NCBI RefSeq assembly: GCF_030373245.1 | Contig: NZ_JAUCZF010000001.1 | Coordinates: forward strand, 620,001 to 684,000 | Reading direction: 5' to 3' | Length of the DNA: 64,000 bases | DNA from: Hydrogenophaga sp. | GTDB taxonomy: Bacteria > Pseudomonadota > Gammaproteobacteria > Burkholderiales > Burkholderiaceae_C | Part shown: positions 34,419 through 43,494 of the stretch, in pieces | Numbering within the stretch: position 1 is the first letter of the stretch | Layout: every line of letters starts with the position of its first letter | Notes under the pieces: generated by a model | What the model was told of the DNA's origin: nothing | Databases searched by the model: none | The model's input: the letters and a program-made list of their open reading frames with translations, nothing else | Made by a program: the position numbers and the translations under genes

Positions 34419-34805
34419 TCAGGAGTTCAGGGGCGGTGCACGGGCTGGTGCGGCGGTCCACACGCCCACAGGCGGTGCCGCGACTTTGACGGGGCCGAGG
34501 AGCGGAGTCGATGCGGCGGCCGAGAAGTTCAGTACTGACGCCGGTGGCAAACCAGCGACCGGGTTGTGCAGCGTGCACCAGGGGCAATGCATCTCCATGT
34601 CGGCCATGGGTGCGCTCTCGGTGCCGGCCGCATCGGGTTCGGCCTGGATCCAGACCATGCCGCTGGCGCTGCAGATCTGCATCCAGTCGCTTCGGTCTGA
34701 GGTCGCCACCACCGCCTGCGCCAGCGTCGGTGCAAGCGCAGCCAGCACCAGGGCCAGCATGGCCAGCCAGGCGGTGAAGCGGCGTTGGACGCGGGTCAGC
34801 AACAT
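34419..34805 (-). CDS. DUF2946-family protein (third)
   Basis: About 128 aa with an N-terminal hydrophobic segment (WLAMLALVLAALAPTLAQA). It has DWMQICSASGMVWIQ and the late motif MEMHCPWCTLHNP, the clearest HCxxC of the three copies. It is the first gene of the eleven-gene same-strand run, 131 nt from the divergent GST gene. A FNR-type box lies 35 nt upstream. Function not established; metal binding is inferred from Cys/His content and context. Confidence 0.75.
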   Translation of the reverse strand: MLLTRVQRRFTAWLAMLALVLAALAPTLAQAVVATSDRSDWMQICSASGMVWIQAEPDAAGTESAPMADMEMHCPWCTLHNPVAGLPPASVLNFSAAASTPLLGPVKVAAPPVGVWTAAPARAPPLNS

Positions 34806-34839
34806 GGGCGCAGTTTATCAGCCGGGTGATTCGCACCGA

Positions 34840-34853
34840 TTGACGCAGGTCAC
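34840..34853. promoter_or_regulatory. FNR-type box (TTGAC-N4-GTCA) ahead of the copper cluster
   Basis: TTGACGCAGGTCAC matches TTGAC-N4-GTCAA except for the final base. It lies between the divergent GST gene and the first copper-cluster gene, 35 nt upstream of the ATG at 34805. A wider dyad TTGACG-N7-CGTCAA (34840-34858) overlaps it. A nearby Crp/Fnr gene makes this a plausible autoregulatory site. Confidence 0.4.
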
Positions 34854-34936
34854 GTCAACTGGGCGACCTGCGCGGATAGGCAGAGGGGCCTAACATCTTG
34901 GCTGGACCGACCCATCACCCCATCAGGAGACCTCTC

Positions 34937-35599
34937 ATGCTCACACTCTGCGGCTTTGCGGCCAGCAACTACTACAACAAGGTCAAACTTGCGATGCTGG
35001 AAAAAGGCGTTGCCTTTGAAGAAGAGCTGGCCTGGGTGGGCGAGACCGACCGCAGCGCCAGCCCGCTGGGCAAGGTGCCCTACCTGAAGACCGAGCACGG
35101 GCCCTTGAGCGAGTCCACCGTACTGCTGGAATACATCGAAGACCAGTTCCCCGACACCCCGCTCATGCCAGCCGAAGCCTTCCACAAGGCACAGGTGCGC
35201 GAGTTGCTGCGTTACATCGAACTGCACCTGGAGCTGGTGGCGCGCAACCTCTACCCCGAAGCCTTCTTCGGCGGCAAGATCAGCGATGGGGCCAAGGAAA
35301 AGACCGGGCAACAACTGGAAAAAAACGTGGCTGCGTTCGCGCAACTGGCCAAGTTCTCGCCCTTCATCGCTGGCGATCAGTTCACCTTGGCCGACTGCGC
35401 CGCCGTGGTGCACCTGCCGCTGGTGAGCAGCGCCACCAAGATCATTTACGGTCGCGATTTTCTGGCCGAGCTGCCGGTGCGCGACTACCTCAAGCGCGTG
35501 GGCGAGCGGCCAACGGTGCAGCGCGTCAACGCCGACCGCAAGACCAACACCGAACTGATGATGCAACGCGCCAAAGCGGCCGCAGCGGCCAAGAACTGA
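34937..35599 (+). CDS. Glutathione S-transferase family protein
   Basis: About 220 aa with a thioredoxin-like N-terminal domain (LTLCGFAASNYYNKVKLAMLEKGV, GKVPYLKTEHGPLSESTVLLEYIED) and an all-helical C-terminal domain (AFAQLAKFSPFIAGDQFTLADCAAVVHLP). It binds glutathione; the substrate is not known. The catalytic residue is probably Ser (ASNYY). AGGAGA before the ATG at 34937 fixes the start. It is divergent from the copper cluster. Confidence 0.9.
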   Translation: MLTLCGFAASNYYNKVKLAMLEKGVAFEEELAWVGETDRSASPLGKVPYLKTEHGPLSESTVLLEYIEDQFPDTPLMPAEAFHKAQVRELLRYIELHLELVARNLYPEAFFGGKISDGAKEKTGQQLEKNVAAFAQLAKFSPFIAGDQFTLADCAAVVHLPLVSSATKIIYGRDFLAELPVRDYLKRVGERPTVQRVNADRKTNTELMMQRAKAAAAAKN

Positions 35600-35721
35600 A
35601 CCCAAACCATTCGCGTCCCGTCTTATCGCCATTTCCTGGCACCAGCAGATTCAGCCAACCCAATTGAGACGCATGGCTCTGGCAAAGCGGCGTAAAGTGG
35701 TCCGTGAATAAGAGGGTGTCT

Positions 35722-36696
35722 ATGGAATACAAGGATTACTACAAGGTGATGGGCGTGGAGCGCAGCGCCACGCAGGACGAGATCAAGCGCGCGTACCGCC
35801 AACTGGCGCGCAAGTACCATCCTGACATCAACAAGGACAGCGACGCCGAGGCGAAGTTCAAGGAGCTGGGTGAAGCCAACGAGGTGCTGAAGGACCCGGA
35901 GAAGCGCACGGCCTACGACCGCCTCGGGGCCAACTGGAAGCAGGGGCAGGACTTTCAGCCGCCGCCTGGCTGGAACGCAGGCTATGAGACCGGAGGCAGC
36001 GGGTTTGACGGGCAAGACATGGGCGACCAGAGCGATTTCTTCGAATCGCTGTTCCGCCGGGGCTTCGCCCGTTCCCAGTCCACATCGGCGGGCGGCCAGG
36101 GCCGCGGTCAAGGATTCCACGCGCACGGCCAGGACAGCCACGCCAGGATTCAGATCACGCTGGAAGAGGCCTATCACGGGGGCACGCGCAGGGTGAACCT
36201 GCAAATGCCGACGGTGGATGCCGACGGCCACGTGGTGCTGCGCGAGCACCCGATCGAATTCACCATCCCGCGCGGCGTGCGCGTGGGCCAGCGCATCCGC
36301 CTGGCAGGCCAGGGCGGCCCAGCGATGGGTCAGGGCCAGCCAGGCGACCTCTATCTGGAGGTGGACTTCCTGCCGCACAAGCATTACCGGGTCGACAAGC
36401 ACGACGTGTACATGGATCTGCCGGTCGCCCCCTGGGAGGCCGCGCTGGGCGCGGTCATTGAAGTGCCCACCCCTACCGGAACGGTTGAGCTCACGGTACC
36501 GGCCGGGTCGAGCGAGGGGCGCAAGCTTCGGCTGAAAGGGCGAGGCATCCCAGGGAAGACTCCAGGGGATTTCTATTTCGTGCTGAAGATCGCGGTGCCC
36601 CCGGCCGACAGCGATAGCGCCAAAGCCGCCTACCGCAACATGGCCCAGGCATTCACCTCGTTCAACCCGAGAAACCTGCAGGGAGACACCGCATGA
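35722..36696 (+). CDS. cbpA: DnaJ-like co-chaperone CbpA
   Basis: About 324 aa. The J-domain (residues about 4-70) has the HPD motif in [13 protein letters not shown]; a Gly/Gln-rich linker follows, then two C-terminal substrate-binding domains ([48 protein letters not shown]). There is no zinc-finger region, as expected for CbpA rather than DnaJ. It works with DnaK. AGAGGG precedes the ATG by 5 nt. The stop overlaps the cbpM ATG (ATGA). Confidence 0.92.
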   Translation: MEYKDYYKVMGVERSATQDEIKRAYRQLARKYHPDINKDSDAEAKFKELGEANEVLKDPEKRTAYDRLGANWKQGQDFQPPPGWNAGYETGGSGFDGQDMGDQSDFFESLFRRGFARSQSTSAGGQGRGQGFHAHGQDSHARIQITLEEAYHGGTRRVNLQMPTVDADGHVVLREHPIEFTIPRGVRVGQRIRLAGQGGPAMGQGQPGDLYLEVDFLPHKHYRVDKHDVYMDLPVAPWEAALGAVIEVPTPTGTVELTVPAGSSEGRKLRLKGRGIPGKTPGDFYFVLKIAVPPADSDSAKAAYRNMAQAFTSFNPRNLQGDTA

Positions 36697-37025
36697 AAAC
36701 CCCTGGCGACAACCCGAGCGATGCCGCTGTGGGTACAGAAGCCTTGTTCTCGCTTGAACAGCTCTGCCGCACCTGCGCGGTGCAGACGGAGTTCGTGATC
36801 GCCATGCTCGACGAAGGAGTGGTGCAGCCTGTGAAGGGACAGGCGCCCGAGAGCTGGCGATTCGGCGAAACCGAGGTCCACCACCTCACGGTCGCCTGGC
36901 GGCTGCAGCGCGATCTGGGCGTGAACCCTGCCGGCGCGGCATTGGCGCTGCGGCTGATGGACGAGCTGGAAACCCTTCGCGCGCAACTCGCGGCGAAGCC
37001 TTCAGGTCAGGCCAGCCACCGCTGA
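36693..37025 (+). CDS. cbpM: CbpM chaperone modulator
   Basis: About 110 aa, a MerR-like small protein ([53 protein letters not shown]). It binds CbpA and inhibits its J-domain. It overlaps cbpA by ATGA, the usual arrangement. Two stem-loops follow in the convergent gap. Confidence 0.85.
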   Translation: MKTPGDNPSDAAVGTEALFSLEQLCRTCAVQTEFVIAMLDEGVVQPVKGQAPESWRFGETEVHHLTVAWRLQRDLGVNPAGAALALRLMDELETLRAQLAAKPSGQASHR

Positions 37026-37037
37026 GCATCACGGCTG

Positions 37038-37055
37038 CACCGCGAGTGCGCGGTG
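37038..37055. terminator. Stem-loop CACCGCG-AGTG-CGCGGTG
   Basis: A 7-bp perfect stem with a 4-nt loop 13 nt after the cbpM stop, extended outward by GCATCAC/GTGATGC as an alternative stem. It has no T-tract, so it could be a Rho-independent-like end only in part. It lies between convergent genes. Confidence 0.35.
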
Positions 37056-37116
37056 ATGCGCTGTCGGATCCACAAAGGCCTGGGCACATCAGTCTGCCGC
37101 GTCGCGCTGTGAGGAC

Positions 37117-37137
37117 AGCTGGTACCGCTCACCAGCT
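37117..37137. terminator. Stem-loop AGCTGGT-N7-ACCAGCT
   Basis: A 7-bp perfect stem with a 7-nt loop, 64 nt past the plsC stop on the minus strand, convergent with cbpM. No T-tract. With the stem at 37038 it fills the gap. Confidence 0.3.
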
Positions 37138-37200
37138 CAGTAGGCGTTGATCGCTCCGGCGGTTGAAGCTCAGACTGCACAGCGACCCCAGGGGGCAGCT

Positions 37201-37968
37201 TCAGCTGCCTGGCGTGCTGCGCGGCTCCAGCAACGCGCCCACGGCTTGGCGCAAATCGCCAGCCCAGGCACGACGATCGCGCCCTGCGGCCTCTTGCGGC
37301 TCGCCGTAGGTCACCATCGCATGGAGATCCGGAGCGCGCAGCGTCGTCCAGATCGATTGAACCAGGGTCGTGTCCCCCAGGAACAGCGGCGCGGCACTGC
37401 GGCTTCCCGAGTCGCCATCCAGGTATTGCAGCGCCACTGGCAGCACCGGCGCCTCGGTCGCAATGGCGGCCTGGATCAGGTTGGCGTGGAATGGCAGCAA
37501 TTCGCCGCCATCACCGGTGGTGCCCTCGGGGAACACCGCCAGGGTGTCGTCCCCAAGCAGGGCCGCGGCCATCTGGTGCACCACCCGCATGGCGTCGCGT
37601 CGCGACTCGCGTTCGATGTAGAGCGTGCCGGCGCCAGTGATGAGGGTGCCCAGCACCGGCCAGTGCTTCACATCCGCCTTGGAGACGAAACGCGCGGGAT
37701 GGGCTGCGTCCATCACCAGGATGTCGAGCCAGGAAATGTGGTTCGCCACCAGCAGCAACGGTCCACGAACCGGTGGCGTACCGCTTACCACCAGCCTCAC
37801 ACCCATGATGCGCAGCATCTGGCGCGACCACTCGCGCACCACCAACGCGCGCTGGCTGTTTGTGAGGCGATCGAACTCGCGGCGAATGATCCACAGGCCA
37901 CGCAACACATGGAGCACGGCACGAAGCGCCCGCCACAGCGCCACCCAGCGACTGCGCGGCGCGCTCAC
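37201..37968 (-). CDS. 1-acyl-sn-glycerol-3-phosphate acyltransferase-like (PlsC family)
   Basis: About 255 aa. It shows the HX4D motif in VANHISWLDILV, then GTLYIERESRRDAMRV and the FPEGTT motif, the acyl-acceptor sites of the family. A hydrophobic helix (LWRALRAVLHVLRGLWII) anchors it to the membrane. It probably makes phosphatidic acid or modifies a related lipid. The GTG start overlaps the pyrX stop by 4 nt (GTGA). It is the last gene of the yqgE-ruvX-pyr run. Confidence 0.85.
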   Translation of the reverse strand: MSAPRSRWVALWRALRAVLHVLRGLWIIRREFDRLTNSQRALVVREWSRQMLRIMGVRLVVSGTPPVRGPLLLVANHISWLDILVMDAAHPARFVSKADVKHWPVLGTLITGAGTLYIERESRRDAMRVVHQMAAALLGDDTLAVFPEGTTGDGGELLPFHANLIQAAIATEAPVLPVALQYLDGDSGSRSAAPLFLGDTTLVQSIWTTLRAPDLHAMVTYGEPQEAAGRDRRAWAGDLRQAVGALLEPRSTPGS

Positions 37969-39314
37969 ACTTTGGCCGCAGCAGCGTTCGGCGCCGAGTC
38001 GTGCGCGATCTGGCCACCCACCAGTGTGGTGCGCACACGCACCGGCAGCTCGTGGCCTTCAAACGGCGTGTGGTGTCCCTGACTGAGCAAGGCCGCCGGC
38101 TCCACGCGCCAGCTGGCGTTGGGATCAAAAATACAGAGGTCAGCCTGACCACCCACCGCGAGCTGGCCCAGGCTGGCCTGCAGCGTGCCCAGGCTGTGGC
38201 CCAGCACCGACTGCGGCCCGCGCGTGAGCACGCCCAGCGCCTGCATCAGTCCAAGCCCCTCCTGCTGCGCCCATTTGCAGGCCAGGCCGAGCAGCAGCTC
38301 GACCGCAGTCGCACCAGGTTCGGCTTCGGCAAAGGGCAGGATCTTGGCGTCGGCCGACACGGGGTTGTGATCGGACACCAGCGCGTCAATGCTGCCGTCG
38401 GCCAGGCCGGCGCGCAGCGCATCACGATCGCGCTGCTGACGCAGCGGCGGCTGCAGGCGAAAGCGGCTGTCGTAGTAGCCCATGTCCACATCGGTCAGGT
38501 GCAGGTTGTGCACGCTCACATCGCAACTCACCGGCAGACCCTCAGCCTTGGCCTGGCGCACCAGCTCCAGGCCAGCCGCGCTGCTCAGGCGGCACAGGTG
38601 CACGCGCGCGCCCTTGCCTTCGTTGGCCTTCCCCTTGCCCTGGGCCGCGCGCATGAGTTCGAACAAGGTGTGCAGCGCAATCGTTTCGGCCAGCACCGGC
38701 ACACCGGAGAGGCCCATGCGCGTGGCCAGCGAACCGCTGGCCGCCACGCCCTTGCCCATGTAGAAGTCCTGCGGCCTCAGCCACACGGTGTAGCCAAAGG
38801 TGGCGGCGTATTGCAGCGCGCGCTGCAGCACCTGGGTGTTGACAATGGGCACCTCGGCCTGGCCAAAACCGACGCAGCCTGAATCGGTGAGCTCGACCAT
38901 CTCGGTCAGCACCTCGCCCTGCAGACCTCTGGTGAGCGCGCCCAGGGGAAACACGCGCGCCTGGTGCAGCTTTTCGGCGCGGAACTTCAGCATGTCGACC
39001 AGGCCAGGTTCGTCCAGCACGGGGTCGGTGTCGGGCGGGCAGACCAGCGAAGTCACGCCACCGGCCACCGCGGCCGCCATTTCGCTCTCCAGCATGGCGG
39101 CGTGTTCCTGGCCCGGCTCGCGCAACCGCAGCGCGAGGTCAATCAGGCCCGGCGCGACCACGCAGCCCGACGCATCGAGCGTGCGGTTCGGATGGAAGTC
39201 GGGCGAGATCTGGCCGATGGCGATGATGCGCCCGGCCGCGATCGCCACGTCGGCCATCTCGTCGCGACCCGTCATCGGGTCCATCACGCGACCGTTCTGG
39301 ATCAGGATCTTCAT
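37965..39314 (-). CDS. pyrX: Dihydroorotase-like PyrX (non-catalytic PyrC')
   Basis: About 449 aa with the amidohydrolase fold. The HxH zinc site that normally follows the first motif is absent: APGLIDLALRLREPG has Leu-Ala-Leu where active enzymes read His-x-His. VSDHNP and the C-terminal composite domain (GGQADLCIFDP) remain. Such homologues are known beside pyrB, where they serve as structural partners of aspartate carbamoyltransferase. No active pyrC is in the window. The gap to pyrB is about 100 nt; the stop overlaps plsC. Confidence 0.85.
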   Translation of the reverse strand: MKILIQNGRVMDPMTGRDEMADVAIAAGRIIAIGQISPDFHPNRTLDASGCVVAPGLIDLALRLREPGQEHAAMLESEMAAAVAGGVTSLVCPPDTDPVLDEPGLVDMLKFRAEKLHQARVFPLGALTRGLQGEVLTEMVELTDSGCVGFGQAEVPIVNTQVLQRALQYAATFGYTVWLRPQDFYMGKGVAASGSLATRMGLSGVPVLAETIALHTLFELMRAAQGKGKANEGKGARVHLCRLSSAAGLELVRQAKAEGLPVSCDVSVHNLHLTDVDMGYYDSRFRLQPPLRQQRDRDALRAGLADGSIDALVSDHNPVSADAKILPFAEAEPGATAVELLLGLACKWAQQEGLGLMQALGVLTRGPQSVLGHSLGTLQASLGQLAVGGQADLCIFDPNASWRVEPAALLSQGHHTPFEGHELPVRVRTTLVGGQIAHDSAPNAAAAKV

Positions 39315-39413
39315 AGCTTTACCTTGAAAACCTCGGTTCAGCGGCTGGGCCGCCCCAAGGCGAAACGCGCACCGTTGGCAGGCAGAGACCCGCGCAGCGG
39401 TGGAAGGAGGAGA

Positions 39414-40370
39414 TCAAGCCTCATTCCCAGCCACGATGCCCATCACCGCCATGCGCACCGCGATACCAAAGGTGACCTGCGGCAGGATGACGCTTTGCGG
39501 ACCATCGACCACCGCCGAATCAATTTCCACGCCGCGGTTGATCGGCCCCGGGTGCATCACGATGGCGTCCTTCTTGGCCCAGCGCAGGCGCTCGGGCGTG
39601 AGGCCGAAGCTCTTGAAGTACTCCTGGCTGGAGGGCAACAGCGCACCGCTCATGCGCTCGTTCTGCAGCCGCAGCGTGATCACCACGTCGCAATCCCTGA
39701 TGCCTTCTTCCAGCGTGTGGCACACCCGCACGCCCATGTGGCTCATGTCGGTCGGTACCAGGGTGCGCGGGCCGACCACGCGCACGTCGGGCACGCCGAG
39801 CGTGGTCAGAGCGTGGATGTCGGAGCGCGCCACGCGCGAGTGCAGCACGTCGCCCACGATGGCCACCGACAGGTTGGTGAAATCGTGCTTGTAGTGCCGG
39901 ATGGTGTACATGTCGAGCAGCCCCTGGGTGGGGTGCGCGTGGCGCCCGTCGCCGGCGTTGATCACATGCACGTGCGGCGCGACATGTTGCGCGATCAGAT
40001 AGGGTGCGCCCGATTCGCTGTGGCGCACGACAAAGATGTCGGCGGCCATGGCGCTGAGGTTGGCGATGGTGTCGATCAGGGACTCGCCCTTGGCGGTGGA
40101 ACTGCGCGCGATGTCGAGATTGATCACGTCGGCCGACAGGCGCGTGGCGGCGATTTCAAACGTGGTGCGTGTGCGCGTGCTGTTTTCGAAGAACAGGTTG
40201 AACACGCTCTTGCCGCGCAGCAGCGGCACCTTCTTGACCTCACGGTCGCTGACGCTGACGAAACCGGCGGCGGTGTCGAGGATTTGCGTGAGGATGGCGC
40301 GCGACAGGCCTTCGGTGGAGAGCAGATGGATCAGCTCGCCGTTGCGGTTGAGTTGGGGGTTGCCGGCCAC
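39414..40370 (-). CDS. pyrB: Aspartate carbamoyltransferase catalytic subunit
   Basis: About 318 aa. It shows [13 protein letters not shown] (carbamoyl-phosphate site), the mobile-loop AKGESL, VIRH-type sites ([11 protein letters not shown]), [13 protein letters not shown] and MHPGPINRG. It catalyses the first committed step of pyrimidine synthesis. The start is a GTG at 40370, two nt after the pyrR stop. PyrX next to it is probably its partner subunit. Confidence 0.95.
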   Translation of the reverse strand: MAGNPQLNRNGELIHLLSTEGLSRAILTQILDTAAGFVSVSDREVKKVPLLRGKSVFNLFFENSTRTRTTFEIAATRLSADVINLDIARSSTAKGESLIDTIANLSAMAADIFVVRHSESGAPYLIAQHVAPHVHVINAGDGRHAHPTQGLLDMYTIRHYKHDFTNLSVAIVGDVLHSRVARSDIHALTTLGVPDVRVVGPRTLVPTDMSHMGVRVCHTLEEGIRDCDVVITLRLQNERMSGALLPSSQEYFKSFGLTPERLRWAKKDAIVMHPGPINRGVEIDSAVVDGPQSVILPQVTFGIAVRMAVMGIVAGNEA

Positions 40371-40372
40371 GG

Positions 40373-40894
40373 TCAGGCTTTCTTGGGTTCGATGACAAAC
40401 TGCAGGCGCCCCTGATCGTCGCGCGCCAGCTCCAGCGACTGGTCCTGGGGCAGGCTCACGGTGGTGGCGGCGACATCGGCCTGGATCGGCAGCTCGCGCC
40501 CACCGCGGTCCACCAGCACCGCCAGCCGCACGCTGGCCGGGCGACCGTAGTCGAACAGTTCATTGACCACCGCACGCAGGGTTCGACCGGTGTAGAGCAC
40601 ATCGTCGACCAGCAGCACATGCGCACCCTGGACATCAAACGGCAGCAGGGTCTGGGCACTGACCGCCAGACCGCGGCGCGCAAAGTCGTCGCGGTGCAGC
40701 CCATAAGAGATCACACCAGCATCCCCCTCAAGCCCCAGATCGCGCTGCAAGCGCTCGGCCAGCCAGACGCCACCCGACGTGATGCCGACCAGCCGGGTGG
40801 GCGCCGGGCTGGTCTTCAGCAGCGCGCCCACGCGCGCCAGCAGCTCGGTGTAGAGCGCCTCGGCGTCCAGCGCGAGTGGATGGGCAGGGCTCAA
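40373..40894 (-). CDS. pyrR: PyrR-type pyrimidine regulator / uracil phosphoribosyltransferase
   Basis: About 173 aa with the PRPP-binding motif in [28 protein letters not shown]. PyrR regulates pyr genes in Gram-positives by RNA binding and has weak UPRTase activity; in proteobacteria its role is less clear. A TTG start at 40894 overlaps the ruvX stop (TTGA). Confidence 0.9.
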   Translation of the reverse strand: MSPAHPLALDAEALYTELLARVGALLKTSPAPTRLVGITSGGVWLAERLQRDLGLEGDAGVISYGLHRDDFARRGLAVSAQTLLPFDVQGAHVLLVDDVLYTGRTLRAVVNELFDYGRPASVRLAVLVDRGGRELPIQADVAATTVSLPQDQSLELARDDQGRLQFVIEPKKA

Positions 40895-41319
40895 GGCAGG
40901 CTCCTCAGAAACTGTTCCAGGATGAGGCAGGCAGACGCCGCGTCCGCATCTTTTGCGCCCAATGCGAGCGCCTCGGTGGTGGTGTAGCGCTCGTCTACCT
41001 CGAACACCGGCAGGCCATGACGACCGCGCAGCTGGCGGGCAAATTTTCGCGCACGCGCGGTGTTTTCGTGTGCCTCACCATCGGGGTGGAAAGGTACGCC
41101 GACAACCAGGGCGTCGGGCTGCCATTCGGCGATGCGCTGGGCAATCTGGACAAACCGGGCATCGCCCTGCGCGTTCACCGTGGCTTGCGGCGTGGCGGTG
41201 CGGGTGAGGCGGTTGCCGCTGGCTACACCGGTTCGCTTCAGGCCAAAGTCAAAGGCTACAAACAGCTGACAGTGAGCAGGCACTTCCGGCAGCGAGGGCG
41301 CGGGCGCCAACAGGCTCAT
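40891..41319 (-). CDS. ruvX: Holliday junction resolvase-like protein RuvX (YqgF)
   Basis: About 142 aa with the RNase H-like fold: FVAFDFGLKRTGVASGN, ALVVGVPFHPDGEAHENTARARKFA and VDERYTTTEAL, the family active-site acids. YqgF/RuvX acts in 16S rRNA maturation or junction resolution. Its start overlaps the yqgE stop (ATGA). Confidence 0.92.
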   Translation of the reverse strand: MSLLAPAPSLPEVPAHCQLFVAFDFGLKRTGVASGNRLTRTATPQATVNAQGDARFVQIAQRIAEWQPDALVVGVPFHPDGEAHENTARARKFARQLRGRHGLPVFEVDERYTTTEALALGAKDADAASACLILEQFLRSLP

Positions 41320-41915
41320 GCATGCCCCGCATCAGGCGACAACATCCACGACTGCAGGCCCAGCAGCGCCATGGCGCGGTCGTAACGCTCGTCCACCGGT
41401 GCGTCAAAAATCAGGCTGGGGTCGGCTTCCACCGTCAACCAGCTGTTTTCGGTGATCTCGGATTCCAGCTGACCCTCGCCCCAGGAGGCGTAGCCCAGCG
41501 TCACAAATACCTTGCGCGGGCCGGCACCCGAGGCCATCGCTTCCAGCACATCTTTGGAGGTGGTCATTTCCAGTCCGCCCGGGATCGACAGCGTGGAGGC
41601 GTAGACGGATTCACCCTCGCCGCCTTCGCCTGTGTCGATCGCCTCGTGCAGCACAAATCCGCGCTCGGTCTGCACCGGTCCGCCCTGGAACACCGGCTGG
41701 TTGGCCAGGTCTTCGCGTCCCATGGGCAGGTCCACTTTTTCAAACAGTCGCGACAGCACGATGTCGCTCGGCTTATTGATCACCAGCCCGAGCGCGCCGC
41801 GCTCGCTGTGCTCGCACATGAACACGACGCTGCGGCCAAAAAGCGCATCGCTCAGACCGGGCATCGCGATCAGGAAATGGCTGGTCAGGTTGATGGGAGC
41901 AGAATCCGCGGACAT
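41316..41915 (-). CDS. YqgE/AlgH family protein
   Basis: About 199 aa with the conserved stretches LTSHFLIAMPGLSDALFGRSVVFMCEHSERGALGLVINKP, PVFQGGPVQTERGFVLH and VTLGYASWGEGQLESEI (in pieces). The function is unknown; it is usually next to ruvX. It is the first gene of the minus-strand pyr run, 46 nt from divergent phrB. Confidence 0.92.
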   Translation of the reverse strand: MSADSAPINLTSHFLIAMPGLSDALFGRSVVFMCEHSERGALGLVINKPSDIVLSRLFEKVDLPMGREDLANQPVFQGGPVQTERGFVLHEAIDTGEGGEGESVYASTLSIPGGLEMTTSKDVLEAMASGAGPRKVFVTLGYASWGEGQLESEITENSWLTVEADPSLIFDAPVDERYDRAMALLGLQSWMLSPDAGHA

Positions 41916-41961
41916 GGCGGCATTTTAAGCCGCCCCCCACTTGCCCTTGCCCCTTGCCGAG

Positions 41962-43494
41962 ATGAACACCTACGACAAAGGCCTGATGTGGTTCCGGCGC
42001 GATCTGCGCGCTGAGGACAACGCAGCCCTCTCCCACGCGCTGCGCGCCTGCCGGCAGCTCTGGTGTGTGTTCGTGTTCGACACCGACATCCTGGATCCGC
42101 TGCTGGCGCGCGGCCTCAAAGCCGACCGGCGGGTGGAGTTCATCTGGCGCTCACTGCAGACACTGGACGCCGAGCTCAAGGCGCTGGCCCAGGCACGCGG
42201 CGTGGCTGAGGCCGGCCTGATCGTGCTGCACGGCCGGGCTCAGGGACTGGTGCCCGAGCTGGCGCAGCGGCTGCAGGTGCAGGCGGTGTTTGCCAACCAC
42301 GATGATGAGCCGGCGGCCCAGGCGCGCGACGCTCAGGTGCTCGGCGATCTGGCGCACGCCGGCATCATGTTCCACGGGCACAAGGACCACGTGATCTTTG
42401 AGCGGCGCGAAGTGCTCACACAGGCCGGCCACGCGTTCGGCGTGTTCACGCCATACAAGAACGCCTGGCTCAAGCGGATCACCGAAAACGACCTGGCGCC
42501 GCACGCGGTCGCAGTCCACAGCCAGAGCCTGGCTGCCATCCCGGCAACGCTGCGAAAGCCGATGCCCAGTCTGGCCGACCTGGGGTTTGAGCCCACCAAC
42601 CTGGCGCTGTTGCCCATGCCCACCGGGGCGCCTGGCGCACACACATTGTTCGAAGATTTTGTCGAGCGGATCGACCGCTATGGCGAGTCACGCAATTTCC
42701 CCGCCGTGAAAGGACCGAGCTACCTGAGCGTGCACCTGCGCTTTGGCACGATCTCGGTGCGGCGCATTGCATCTGTCGCCTATGCCATGCATTTGCATGG
42801 CATGGCTGGGGCCAGCACCTGGTTGTCCGAACTGATCTGGCGAGATTTTTACCACCAAGTGCTGGCCAACTTCCCGCACGTGGTCAAGCACGCGTTCAAG
42901 CCTGAGTACGACCTGATCAAGTTCGAACACGGGAAACACGCTCAGGCCTTGCTGGTGGCCTGGTGCGAAGGCCGTACCGGCTACCCACTGGTGGACGCGG
43001 CCATGGCGCAGATCAACCAGACCGGCTACATGCACAACCGGTTACGCATGGTGGTGGCAAGCTTTCTGGTGAAGGACCTGGGACTGGACTGGCGCTGGGG
43101 CGAGCGCTACTTTGCCGACCACCTGATCGACTTTGACCTCGCGGCAAACAACGGCGGTTGGCAATGGGCCAGCTCCAGCGGCTGCGACGCGCAGCCCTAC
43201 TTCCGCATCTTCAACCCGGTCACGCAAAGCGAAAAGTTCGATCCGCAGGGCAAGTTCATCCGCCGCTACCTGCCACATCTCGCCGGCCTGCCTGACGCCG
43301 CCATCCATGCGCCCTGGCAAGCACGGGAAATGGAGCTGGTGGCAGCCGGCATCGAGCTGGGCAAGGACTACCCGCGCCCAGTGGTCGACCACGCCGAAGC
43401 TCGCGAGCGCACGCTGCAGCGATATGCGGTGGTGAAGAAAACGGAGCCCCCACGCTCTGCCGCTGCGCGGGTCGCTGCCCCCCGAGGGGGCTGA
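41962..43494 (+). CDS. phrB: Deoxyribodipyrimidine photo-lyase
   Basis: About 510 aa class I CPD photolyase. N-terminal antenna domain (MWFRRDLRAEDNAALSHAL), FAD domain with LSELIWRDFYHQVL, KRGRTGYPLVDAAM-type EGRTGYPLVDAAMAQINQTGYMHNRLRM (in pieces), DLAANNGGWQWASSSGCDAQPYFRIFNPVTQSEKF (in pieces). It repairs UV-made cyclobutane dimers. The final 15 codons and the stop (43446-43494; PPRSAAARVAAPRGG) are encoded by the intergenic repeat, so the C-terminal tail is probably not original. ATG at 41962 chosen over a TTG at 41941. Confidence 0.94.
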   Translation: MNTYDKGLMWFRRDLRAEDNAALSHALRACRQLWCVFVFDTDILDPLLARGLKADRRVEFIWRSLQTLDAELKALAQARGVAEAGLIVLHGRAQGLVPELAQRLQVQAVFANHDDEPAAQARDAQVLGDLAHAGIMFHGHKDHVIFERREVLTQAGHAFGVFTPYKNAWLKRITENDLAPHAVAVHSQSLAAIPATLRKPMPSLADLGFEPTNLALLPMPTGAPGAHTLFEDFVERIDRYGESRNFPAVKGPSYLSVHLRFGTISVRRIASVAYAMHLHGMAGASTWLSELIWRDFYHQVLANFPHVVKHAFKPEYDLIKFEHGKHAQALLVAWCEGRTGYPLVDAAMAQINQTGYMHNRLRMVVASFLVKDLGLDWRWGERYFADHLIDFDLAANNGGWQWASSSGCDAQPYFRIFNPVTQSEKFDPQGKFIRRYLPHLAGLPDAAIHAPWQAREMELVAAGIELGKDYPRPVVDHAEARERTLQRYAVVKKTEPPRSAAARVAAPRGG

